The translations under genes and the position numbers were made by a program. The notes beneath the pieces were generated by a model. That model was not told the origin of the DNA, searched no databases, and saw only the letters and a program-made list of their open reading frames with translations. From an uncultured Pelagibacteraceae bacterium (GTDB taxonomy: Bacteria > Pseudomonadota > Alphaproteobacteria > Pelagibacterales > Pelagibacteraceae), in contig CACASS010000004.1 in assembly GCA_902535275.1 (NCBI GenBank), forward strand, positions 1-41,569: 41,569 nucleotides of DNA, in the 5' to 3' direction. Shown one piece after another: positions 29,720 to 38,105 of the stretch; position 1 is the stretch's first letter, and every line of letters starts with the position of its first letter.

Positions 29720-30796
29720 ATGTATTTTTTTAAAAAAAATATATCAAATTGTTTATATATATTTTTCATATTTTTAACCTTTAATTTTATTGAGTTTTCC
29801 ACAAAGGAAGTGCTTGCTAAAACTTTTGTTGTTTCAAAAATTGAAGTCGAGGAAAAATATAATCTTAGTTTTAATAAACTAAAAGTTATGGATAGAGGCT
29901 TTAAAAAAGCATTTCAAGATATCTCTCAAATGATACTTGAAAGAAAAGATCTTGATAAAATTAAAAATACAAAAATAAATGATATAAAAAAATTAATCGA
30001 AAACTTTTCTATATTGGATGAAAAATTCATAAACCAAAAATATAAAAGTATTATGGAGGTAGAATTTAATAGAAAAAAATTAATTAAATTCTTAGATTCT
30101 AAAAATATAACTATTTCATTACCAAAAAAAATTAACGTTTTTTTTATACCAGTTATGATTGATTTAGAAACAAATAATTTTAACTATTTAAATGAAAATA
30201 TTTTTGTAGAAAATTGGGAAAGTATTGAAAAAAATTATTTTCAAATTTCCTATATTATACCAAATGAGGATGCAGAGGATTATTTAAGTATTAAAAATAA
30301 CTTAGAAGATATTGAAAATTACAATTTCAAAAAAATATTAAAAAAATATTATTCAGAAAATTTTATAATAATGATAATTTTCAAAAGTAAAAATAATATT
30401 AAATTTTATTCAAAAATTAATTTTGATGATAAGTTTGAAATATTAAGTAAAAATTTTAAAGATAAAAATATAGATAATCAAACAGATTTAAATTCAATGA
30501 TACTTAATATCAAAAATGAATATGAAGATAATTGGAAATCTATTAATAAAATGAGTCCATCTACATCTGTTCCAATCCGATTGTCATTAGAATCAAATAA
30601 TACAGAAAAATCACTAAAATTAGAAAATGCTTTGGGTAATTTAGATTTTGTAAATAGCTTCAATATTGAAAAGTTTGATAGTAAAATGATTATATACAAA
30701 GTTTATTATAGCAGTAGCCCAAAAAGATTTTTAAAAGATATTTTATCTTATGATATTAGTATTGACACATCTTCAAGCAACTGGAAAATAAAATGA
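29720..30796 (+). CDS. DUF2066-like exported protein
   Basis: Signal-peptide-like MYFFKKNISNCLYIFFIFLTFNF (start 29720 preferred; ORF track starts at 29687); downstream sequence and position upstream of hda resemble DUF2066 proteins; identification is tentative. Confidence 0.6.
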   Translation: MYFFKKNISNCLYIFFIFLTFNFIEFSTKEVLAKTFVVSKIEVEEKYNLSFNKLKVMDRGFKKAFQDISQMILERKDLDKIKNTKINDIKKLIENFSILDEKFINQKYKSIMEVEFNRKKLIKFLDSKNITISLPKKINVFFIPVMIDLETNNFNYLNENIFVENWESIEKNYFQISYIIPNEDAEDYLSIKNNLEDIENYNFKKILKKYYSENFIIMIIFKSKNNIKFYSKINFDDKFEILSKNFKDKNIDNQTDLNSMILNIKNEYEDNWKSINKMSPSTSVPIRLSLESNNTEKSLKLENALGNLDFVNSFNIEKFDSKMIIYKVYYSSSPKRFLKDILSYDISIDTSSSNWKIK

Positions 30797-31449
30797 GTGA
30801 GTTAAATCAATTACTTCTAGACTTTGATTATAAAACTAATTTTAATGAACATGATTTTTATATATCAAAAAGTAATTCTAACGCATTTAATTTGATTTAT
30901 AGATGGCCTGATTGGAATAAAAAAATACTAAACATATCAGGTGAAAAATTCTCTGGTAAAAGTCACCTAGCAAACATCTTCAAATTAAAATCTAAAGCAT
31001 TTATAATTAAGGGAAATGAGATTGATAATTCAATTTTTAAAAGCATTAAATTACATGAAAGTATAATTATTGACGATTTTGAAGAGTGTAACGAGGAAGA
31101 AATACTTTATTCAATTTTTAATCTAATTGATCAAGATAGTAAGTATTTGTTGATAAATTCATTAAAACCAATAAATGAAATTAAATACAGACTGCCTGAT
31201 TTAACTTCAAGATCAAAAAATTGTCTCTATGCTGTAATTGAAAATCCAGATGATGAATTATTATTTGCTATAATATTAAAGAATTTTTCTGATCGCCAGA
31301 TTAAAATTGAAAAAAAAATTATAAATTTCATAATTAGTAGAATTGATAGATCTTATAGAAAAATTGATGAATTTATATATAAGATTGACGAGTTAAGTTT
31401 AAAAAAAAAAAAACCAATAAATTTAAAAACCATAAAAGAGATTTTGTAA
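30793..31449 (+). CDS. hda: DnaA-related regulatory inactivator (Hda-like) AAA+ protein
   Basis: 218 aa; [39 protein letters not shown] (Walker A), [33 protein letters not shown]; no C-terminal DnaA DNA-binding domain. Confidence 0.85.
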   Translation: MSELNQLLLDFDYKTNFNEHDFYISKSNSNAFNLIYRWPDWNKKILNISGEKFSGKSHLANIFKLKSKAFIIKGNEIDNSIFKSIKLHESIIIDDFEECNEEEILYSIFNLIDQDSKYLLINSLKPINEIKYRLPDLTSRSKNCLYAVIENPDDELLFAIILKNFSDRQIKIEKKIINFIISRIDRSYRKIDEFIYKIDELSLKKKKPINLKTIKEIL

Positions 31450-31450
31450 A

Positions 31451-33235
31451 TTGAATAAATATAGAACTCATACTTGCGGGGAATTGACCAAGTTAGATAA
31501 AGAAAAGGAAATTTCTTTATCTGGCTGGATTAACAAAAAAAGAGATCATGGAAATCTTTTATTTATAGACTTAAGAGATAATTTTGGAATTACTCAATGC
31601 GTTATAGACAAAAGTAATGAAATTTTTAAGGAAATTGAAAAACTTTCTTTGGAAACAGTAATTAAAATTACGGGAATGGTTATTGAGAGATCAAATGAAA
31701 CAATAAATAAAAATATTTCTACTGGCGAAATAGAAGTCAAAATTAATAGTATTGATGTTCTTGGGAAAACTAAAGAATTACCAATGCCAGTTTTTTCAGA
31801 TCAAGAATATGCTGAGGAAATAAGACTTAAGTATAGATTTTTAGATTTAAGAAGAAAAAAAATACATCAAAATATTATCTTAAGATCAAGAGTAATCTCA
31901 TTTATTAGAAATGAGATGCAAAAACTTGGTTTTTTAGAATTTCAAACTCCTATTTTAACTTCATCTAGCCCAGAAGGAGCAAGAGATTTTCTTGTTCCAA
32001 GTAGATTAAATCCTGGGAAATTTTATGCATTGCCACAAGCCCCTCAACAATTTAAGCAATTAATAATGGTCTCTGGGTTCGACAAATATTTTCAGATAGC
32101 GCCTTGTTTCAGAGACGAGGACGCCAGAGCAGATAGAAGTCCTGGAGAATTTTATCAATTAGATGTTGAAATGTCTTTTGTTGAACAAGAGGATGTTTTT
32201 AAAGTAATTGAAACTTTATTTCTAAAATTATTTAAAACATTCAGTAATAAAAAAATTCTTCATGAAAAGTTTCCAAGAATTACTTATGAAGATGCAATGC
32301 TTAAATATGGGTCCGATAAACCAGATTTAAGAAATCCTTTAGAAATTTCAGATTTAACAATTATTTTTGAAAGAGAAGATGTGAAATTTGATATATTTAA
32401 AAAATTAGTGAAAAGTGGTTCGATAGTTAGAGCGTTAGTTACCAAAAATACAAAAGATAAACCTAGAAGTTTCTTTGATAGCATTGATAGTTGGGCAAAA
32501 GAACAAGGTTCCTCTGGTCTAGCTTATTTTACACTAGCAAAAGATGATAAAATAAATGCCAAAGGACCTATTGGAAAATTTTTTTCAGAGAATGCATTAT
32601 TAGAAATCATGAAACTAACAAATGCGAATATAGGTGATACGGTTTTTCTTTCTTGTGGAAAGAAAAATGATGTAGAGAAAATATTAAGTGTTGCAAGAAA
32701 TAAAATAGCTGAAGATTTAAATTTAATTGATAATGAAATATTCTCATTTTGTTGGATTATTGACTATCCAATGTATGAGATTGATGAAACTACTAAAAAA
32801 ATAAAATTTAGTCATAATCCATTCTCAATGCCTCAAGGTGAAATAAATAAATTAGACTTATCTAATCCTTTAAATATTAAAGCCTATCAATATGATATAG
32901 TTTGTAATGGAATCGAGTTATCATCTGGTGCTATTAGAAACCATGTTCCTGAATTAATGTTTAAATTATTTGAAATTGCAGGTTATTCAAAAAATGATGT
33001 TAATAGTAAATTTAGTGGAATGATAAATGCTTTAAGTTATGGGGCTCCACCTCATGGAGGCATAGCCCCAGGAATTGATAGAATTGTTATGCTTTTAGCA
33101 AATGAAAAAAATATTAGAGAGATTACTATGTTTCCAATGAATCAAAATGCACAAGATTTAATGATGAATGCACCATCAGAAATTTCTGAGGATCAATTAA
33201 AAGAGCTGAATTTATCCTTAAAAAAGAAAAGTTAA
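31451..33235 (+). CDS. aspS: Aspartate--tRNA ligase
   Basis: 594 aa from a TTG start; [75 protein letters not shown]. Confidence 0.97.
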   Translation: MNKYRTHTCGELTKLDKEKEISLSGWINKKRDHGNLLFIDLRDNFGITQCVIDKSNEIFKEIEKLSLETVIKITGMVIERSNETINKNISTGEIEVKINSIDVLGKTKELPMPVFSDQEYAEEIRLKYRFLDLRRKKIHQNIILRSRVISFIRNEMQKLGFLEFQTPILTSSSPEGARDFLVPSRLNPGKFYALPQAPQQFKQLIMVSGFDKYFQIAPCFRDEDARADRSPGEFYQLDVEMSFVEQEDVFKVIETLFLKLFKTFSNKKILHEKFPRITYEDAMLKYGSDKPDLRNPLEISDLTIIFEREDVKFDIFKKLVKSGSIVRALVTKNTKDKPRSFFDSIDSWAKEQGSSGLAYFTLAKDDKINAKGPIGKFFSENALLEIMKLTNANIGDTVFLSCGKKNDVEKILSVARNKIAEDLNLIDNEIFSFCWIIDYPMYEIDETTKKIKFSHNPFSMPQGEINKLDLSNPLNIKAYQYDIVCNGIELSSGAIRNHVPELMFKLFEIAGYSKNDVNSKFSGMINALSYGAPPHGGIAPGIDRIVMLLANEKNIREITMFPMNQNAQDLMMNAPSEISEDQLKELNLSLKKKS

Positions 33236-34060
33236 TTATTTTTTTCCTTTAAGATTAATTTTTATATCTGACAGATCTACTAACTTCTTTTTATAATTAC
33301 TTCTAACAAATCCTTTGCTTGTGATATCTTTTACTAATTTTAAGAATTGAGTTTTATCTTCGCTGTTTTCATCTGTGCCAGTTTCATCTAAAGTATCAGA
33401 TCCTCCAATAGAAGGTGTATGAGCTAGATCTTCTCTATTTAGGTATGATATTGCTAATTCTCTAAATATATAATCTAATATTGACGTTGCACTTAAAATT
33501 CTGTCATTTCCAAATACCTTTCCTGAAGGTTCAAATTTAGTATCTACAAAGGCATTAACAAATTCGTCTAAAGGAACTCCATACTGCAATCCAAGTGAAA
33601 CAGCTATAGCAAAGTTATTCATTGTAGCTTTTACTAGCTCACCTTCTTTACTTGTATCGATAAATATTTCACCTATCTTGCCATCTTCGTATTCACCTGT
33701 ATGTAGGTATACTTTATGATCTCCAATCGACGCTTTTTGGATATACCCTTTTCTTCTATCAGGCATACTAAATCTTCTACCATTATTATCTTTAATATTT
33801 TTTGTTAGTATTTCTTGGTTAATTTTAAGACTATTTTTTTGTTCAGGCTGAGGAAGCTCTTTTTCAACAACATTTATCTTGTTTTTTTCAATCTTTTCTA
33901 AATTTTTAGTTTTTCTGTTATCTAGTTTTACGTCTAGAATTTCAAATTTTCCGTCATCTCTTTTCTCTATATTTTGTATATTTTTCTCGTCAATATCGTC
34001 GAGATAATGACTTACTTTGAAACTACAAGTGTAGTACGTCTCTACTAAATATTTCGCCAT
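33236..34060 (-). CDS. Stand-alone protein homologous to the C-terminal region of B12-dependent ribonucleotide reductase (NrdJ/TSCPD region)
   Basis: 274 aa; [110 protein letters not shown] resembles the C-terminus of alphaproteobacterial NrdJ; no catalytic RNR barrel in the ORF. Confidence 0.8.
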   Translation of the reverse strand: MAKYLVETYYTCSFKVSHYLDDIDEKNIQNIEKRDDGKFEILDVKLDNRKTKNLEKIEKNKINVVEKELPQPEQKNSLKINQEILTKNIKDNNGRRFSMPDRRKGYIQKASIGDHKVYLHTGEYEDGKIGEIFIDTSKEGELVKATMNNFAIAVSLGLQYGVPLDEFVNAFVDTKFEPSGKVFGNDRILSATSILDYIFRELAISYLNREDLAHTPSIGGSDTLDETGTDENSEDKTQFLKLVKDITSKGFVRSNYKKKLVDLSDIKINLKGKK

Positions 34061-34176
34061 TTAAATTCCTTATATTTATTTAAAATTGAATCTTAAAGAT
34101 ATAATATATATAAAAATTTAAAATTTTAGTCTAATTTAATTTTTACAATTTTAAATTGAAAAAAAAATAAATTTTT

Positions 34177-34536
34177 ATGTTGACAGTATTTAAACAAATT
34201 TTTACTTGGTGGAATCAACAAACGTTTGGAACAAGATTGCAAATATTTCTTTCTGGAAAATTAGTAGGGGAAGATAAAAATGGAAATAAATATTATGAAA
34301 GCAAATCAGGAAGAAGATGGGTGATTTATAATGGTGAAGTTGAAGCATCAAAAATACCTAATGAATGGTATTCTTGGATGCATCATATGAATAATAAAAT
34401 AGAAAATGATCACAATCTAAAAAAATATGATTGGCAAAAAGAACATTTGCCTAACCAAACAGGATCGGAAAATTCTTATCATCCAAAAAAATATAGCAAT
34501 GCTATTAAAAAAAAATACAAAAGCTGGAAAAGTTAA
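34177..34536 (+). CDS. NADH:ubiquinone oxidoreductase NDUFA12/B17.2-like subunit
   Basis: 119 aa; FTWWNQQTFGTRLQIFLSGKLVGEDKNGNKYYESKSGRRWVIYNGEVEASKIPNEWYSWMHH matches the B17.2 signature. Confidence 0.92.
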   Translation: MLTVFKQIFTWWNQQTFGTRLQIFLSGKLVGEDKNGNKYYESKSGRRWVIYNGEVEASKIPNEWYSWMHHMNNKIENDHNLKKYDWQKEHLPNQTGSENSYHPKKYSNAIKKKYKSWKS

Positions 34537-34903
34537 TTTATTGTTAGTAACAGTTTTTAGTATACTTACAATAAATAATTTATTTGCCGAAACCCTTAAA
34601 AAAAGTGAGACAACTGCAGAGTTAAGTGTTCTTGATAAAGTAAGTTCAAAAAATACAAATATTAAAATTCAAGTTGGAGAAGAATTTTCTTTTCAAAATC
34701 TAAGTATTAAAGTTTTAAAATGTTATAATTCGGAATTAGATGATGATCCAGAAGTTACAGCATATATGCAAGTAAAAGATAAAACAATGAATAATAATGA
34801 TAAAGTTTTTGTTTTTAATGATTGGACATTTGCCTCAAGCCCATCAATTAGACCATTTGATCATCCAGTTTATGATGTTTGGTTAAAAAAATGTTATAGT
34901 TAA
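34499..34903 (+). CDS. DUF2155 exported protein
   Basis: ATG at 34499 gives MLLKKNTKAGKVNLLLVTVFSILTINNLFAET (signal peptide); FVFNDWTFASSPSIRPFDHPVYDVWLKKC is typical of DUF2155. The ORF track start at 34427 is probably too early. Confidence 0.85.
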   Translation: MLLKKNTKAGKVNLLLVTVFSILTINNLFAETLKKSETTAELSVLDKVSSKNTNIKIQVGEEFSFQNLSIKVLKCYNSELDDDPEVTAYMQVKDKTMNNNDKVFVFNDWTFASSPSIRPFDHPVYDVWLKKCYS

Positions 34904-36237
34904 ATAACCTTTTCTTTGTCTAACCAACTTACATTGAAATCTGATGTTATAAATTTTTTATTATTAAGCAATACTTTATGAAGCTCAATTGTAGTTGTTA
35001 TTCCATCAATTACAAATTCGTCAAGAGATCTTAACATTCTTTGAATTGCTTCTTCTCTATTTCTTCCATGAGTTATCACTTTACAAACCATACTGTCATA
35101 ATAAGGTGTAATTTTATATCCTTGGTATATAGATCCATCAACTCTTGTTCTAAAGCCAGATGGTTGGTGACACATGCCTATTTTACCAGGCGAAGGTTGA
35201 AAATTATTGCTTGGATCCTCAGCATTAATTCGGCACTCTATTGCATGACCTCTTGGATTTATATCACTTTGTTTCAATGCTGTATCTCCTGAGAAAGCTA
35301 TCCATATTTGCTCTTTTATTATGTCAATTCCTGTCACCATCTCTGTTACTGGATGTTCAACTTGCACTCTAGTATTCATTTCTAAAAAGTAGAATTTTCC
35401 ATCTTCGTATATGAATTCTACTGTTCCAGCTCCTTCATATCCAATTTTACTAACCATACTAACAGTCTTTTCAAATAGATCTTTTCTAATTGTATTGTCC
35501 AAAACTGGACTTGGAGTTTCTTCTATAAGTTTTTGGTGTCTTCGTTGAACAGAGCAATCTCTCTCATGTAAATGAACTGTTCTATTCTTACCAGATAAAA
35601 CTTGTACTTCGATATGTCTTGGATTTTGAAAAAATTTTTCAATATAAACTTCTTCGTTTCCAAAAAATTTTTTTGCTTCTTGCTTAGCTGTTAAAAATAG
35701 ATTTTCAAAATCTTCTAACTTTTTAACAATTTTCATTCCTTTTCCCCCACCTCCACCAGATGCTTTTATTAGAACAGGAAAACCAATTTTTTCACATATT
35801 TTTTTTGCTTCATTTATGTCATTAATACCACCTTCTGAACCTTCTATTACTGGCAGACCATATTCTTTGGCAACTTTTTTTGCCTCAATTTTATCTCCCA
35901 TCTTTTTTATTAAATTAGATGAAGGTCCTATAAATTTTATATCATTTTCCTCTAATATTTTTGCAAACTCAAAATTTTCTGATAAAAAACCATAACCAGG
36001 ATGAACAGCTTCAGCTCCTGTTAATTCAATAGCAGACATGATTGCAGGAATATTCAAGTAACTAAATGTTGGTTGATGAGGACCTACGCAAATACTTTCA
36101 TCAGCCAATCTAACATGCATACTATCTCTATCAACGTCTGAATGAATAGCTACAGTTGATATTCCCCATTCTTTGCAGGCTCTAATTATACGTACAGCTA
36201 TTTCACCTCTATTGGCTATAAGTATTTTTTTAAACAT
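34900..36237 (-). CDS. accC: Acetyl-CoA carboxylase biotin carboxylase subunit
   Basis: 445 aa; ILIANRGEIAVRIIRACKE, HPGYGFLSEN, KASGGGGGKGMKIV, ERDCSVQRRHQKLIEE, EMNTRVQVEHPVTEMVTGID. Confidence 0.97.
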   Translation of the reverse strand: MFKKILIANRGEIAVRIIRACKEWGISTVAIHSDVDRDSMHVRLADESICVGPHQPTFSYLNIPAIMSAIELTGAEAVHPGYGFLSENFEFAKILEENDIKFIGPSSNLIKKMGDKIEAKKVAKEYGLPVIEGSEGGINDINEAKKICEKIGFPVLIKASGGGGGKGMKIVKKLEDFENLFLTAKQEAKKFFGNEEVYIEKFFQNPRHIEVQVLSGKNRTVHLHERDCSVQRRHQKLIEETPSPVLDNTIRKDLFEKTVSMVSKIGYEGAGTVEFIYEDGKFYFLEMNTRVQVEHPVTEMVTGIDIIKEQIWIAFSGDTALKQSDINPRGHAIECRINAEDPSNNFQPSPGKIGMCHQPSGFRTRVDGSIYQGYKITPYYDSMVCKVITHGRNREEAIQRMLRSLDEFVIDGITTTIELHKVLLNNKKFITSDFNVSWLDKEKVI

Positions 36238-36241
36238 TAAT

Positions 36242-36664
36242 TTAATCTATAGTTGCAATAATTTGACCAAACTCAACAGGTTGCCCATCTTCAACACTAA
36301 TTTCTTTTACAATACCATCAAGCGGGCTAGGCACATGATTCATAGTTTTCATTGCTTCAACAATCATAATTGTATCGCCTTTTTTAATTTTTTGACCTAT
36401 CTCTATAAATTTTTTACCACCAGGTTCTGGAGCAAGGTAAGCAGTGCCTATTATAGGAGAAGTAATTTTTTTAGAGTTATCAATTGAAATTTCATCTTTT
36501 AAAATCTTTCTTTCACTATCAGGTGCTATGGTTTCTATATTTTTTGATATTCTAGATTTTGAAACTTTTACCTTAACATCTTTTTCAGTGTACTCAATTT
36601 CTGTAAGATTAAATTCCTCCAAATAATCATTTAGCTCTTTAATAATATTTTTATTAATTTTCAT
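36242..36664 (-). CDS. accB: Acetyl-CoA carboxylase biotin carboxyl carrier protein
   Basis: 140 aa; IVEAMKTMNHVPSPLDGIVKEI biotinyl-Lys motif. Confidence 0.96.
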   Translation of the reverse strand: MKINKNIIKELNDYLEEFNLTEIEYTEKDVKVKVSKSRISKNIETIAPDSERKILKDEISIDNSKKITSPIIGTAYLAPEPGGKKFIEIGQKIKKGDTIMIVEAMKTMNHVPSPLDGIVKEISVEDGQPVEFGQIIATID

Positions 36665-37097
36665 TTTTTAAGATTTCATGCATAGAATTTATGGCTAAAA
36701 TATAGCCATTTACACCCAATCCACATATTATACCAGTAACAACTGCGCTGATAAGAGACTTATGTCTAAAATCCTCTCTTTTATAAATATTAGATATATG
36801 AAGTTCTATTATAGGTTTTTTGAAAATACTCAAAGCATCTCTTATAGCAACTGATGTATGACTATATCCTGCAGCATTTATTATGATTCCATCATGTGTT
36901 TTACGAGCATCTTGAATAATATTTACGATGTCACCCTCAATATTTGATTGTTTGATTTTTAAATCAATTTTTAAATCATTTGCCCTATTTAGACAAATTT
37001 CTTCAAGATATTTGTAATCTTTGCTACCATATTGAGTTTGTTCTCTTTCACCTAATAGATTAAGATTAGGACCATTAATTATTAATAATTTACTCAT
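36654..37097 (-). CDS. aroQ: 3-dehydroquinate dehydratase, type II
   Basis: MSKLLIINGPNLNLLGEREQTQYG, GIIINAAGYSHTSVAIRDAL, ELHISNIYKREDFRHKSLIS; start at 37097 preferred over the ORF-track start at 37223. Confidence 0.96.
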   Translation of the reverse strand: MSKLLIINGPNLNLLGEREQTQYGSKDYKYLEEICLNRANDLKIDLKIKQSNIEGDIVNIIQDARKTHDGIIINAAGYSHTSVAIRDALSIFKKPIIELHISNIYKREDFRHKSLISAVVTGIICGLGVNGYILAINSMHEILKNEN

Positions 37098-37113
37098 TAA
37101 AACTTTATAATGT

Positions 37114-37332
37114 ATGAATAATAAAAATAAAATAAAAATAGTAGTCAATGGTAAGCATTTGACTGTAAATCTAAAATTCTCTATAAAAAATCTTATCGAA
37201 AAGTTAAAAACCCCTATAAACAAAGTAGCAATAGAATTAAATGAAGAAATAGTTGATAAAAAAAAAATAAATAAAATTTTTTTAAAAAATAAAGATAAAA
37301 TAGAAATTGTTCATTTTATAGGTGGTGGGTAA
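37114..37332 (+). CDS. thiS: Sulfur carrier protein ThiS
   Basis: 72 aa ubiquitin-like protein ending in ...IVHFIGGG; immediately followed by thiG. Confidence 0.88.
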   Translation: MNNKNKIKIVVNGKHLTVNLKFSIKNLIEKLKTPINKVAIELNEEIVDKKKINKIFLKNKDKIEIVHFIGGG

Positions 37333-38105
37333 TGAAATCAGATATTTTAAAAATTGCAAATAAGAAATTCAAATCTAGACTAATTGTTGGTACCGGGAAA
37401 TATAAAAGCATGAAGGAATGTGCAAGTGCGATTAATATTTCAGGTGCTGAAATTGTAACAGTTGCTGTAAGAAGAGTTAATATACTAGATAAATCTAAAC
37501 CATTGTTGATGGATTATATTGATCCTAAAAAAATTATGTACTTACCAAATACTGCTGGATGTTTTACATCTAAAGATGCACTGAGAACATTAAGACTTGC
37601 TAGAGAAATAGGAGGTTGGAAAATAGTTAAATTAGAAGTTTTAGGAGATAAAAAAAATTTATTTCCAGACATGATTGAAACTTTAAAATCTACAGAAATT
37701 TTAACTAAAGAAGGTTTCAAAGTAATGGTTTATTGTAATGATGATCCTCTTATGTGTAAGAGATTAGAAAATTCTGGAGCTTCTGCCATAATGCCACTGG
37801 CTGCCCCGATTGGTTCTGGTTTAGGAATTCAAAATAAAACAAATATAAAAATTTTGAGATATCAAACAAAAGTTCCCTTAATAATTGATGCTGGAATAGG
37901 GCAGGCTTCAGATGCGGTTGAGGCTATGGAGATGGGTTGTGATGCTGTATTAATTAATACTGCAATAGCAAATGCTAAAAAACCTTTCCAAATGGCAGAG
38001 GCGATGAAACATGCGGTAATATCTGGTCGAAAATCTTTCCTTTCAGGTAGGATTATTCCAAATTTTCAAGGATCTCCATCGACGACAAAAAAGGGATTGA
38101 TTTAA
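37332..38105 (+). CDS. thiG: Thiazole synthase
   Basis: 257 aa; SRLIVGTGKYKS, ITVAVRRVN-like segment, LPNTAGCFTSKDALR, MPLAAPIGSGLGIQN, IDAGIGQASDAVEAMEMGCDAVLINTAIA. Confidence 0.97.
   Translation: MKSDILKIANKKFKSRLIVGTGKYKSMKECASAINISGAEIVTVAVRRVNILDKSKPLLMDYIDPKKIMYLPNTAGCFTSKDALRTLRLAREIGGWKIVKLEVLGDKKNLFPDMIETLKSTEILTKEGFKVMVYCNDDPLMCKRLENSGASAIMPLAAPIGSGLGIQNKTNIKILRYQTKVPLIIDAGIGQASDAVEAMEMGCDAVLINTAIANAKKPFQMAEAMKHAVISGRKSFLSGRIIPNFQGSPSTTKKGLI

Noticed and set aside
34061-34176. Inverted repeat CAATTT-T-AAATTG (34146-34158) and TATAAT-like strings in the largest divergent spacer
   Set aside because: Likely contains promoters for both flanking genes, but no specific element can be separated from AT-rich background.
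35041-36487. Plus-strand ORFs 35041-35292 and 36173-36487 antisense to accC/accB
   Set aside because: Mirror frames of highly conserved genes; no protein-family signal.
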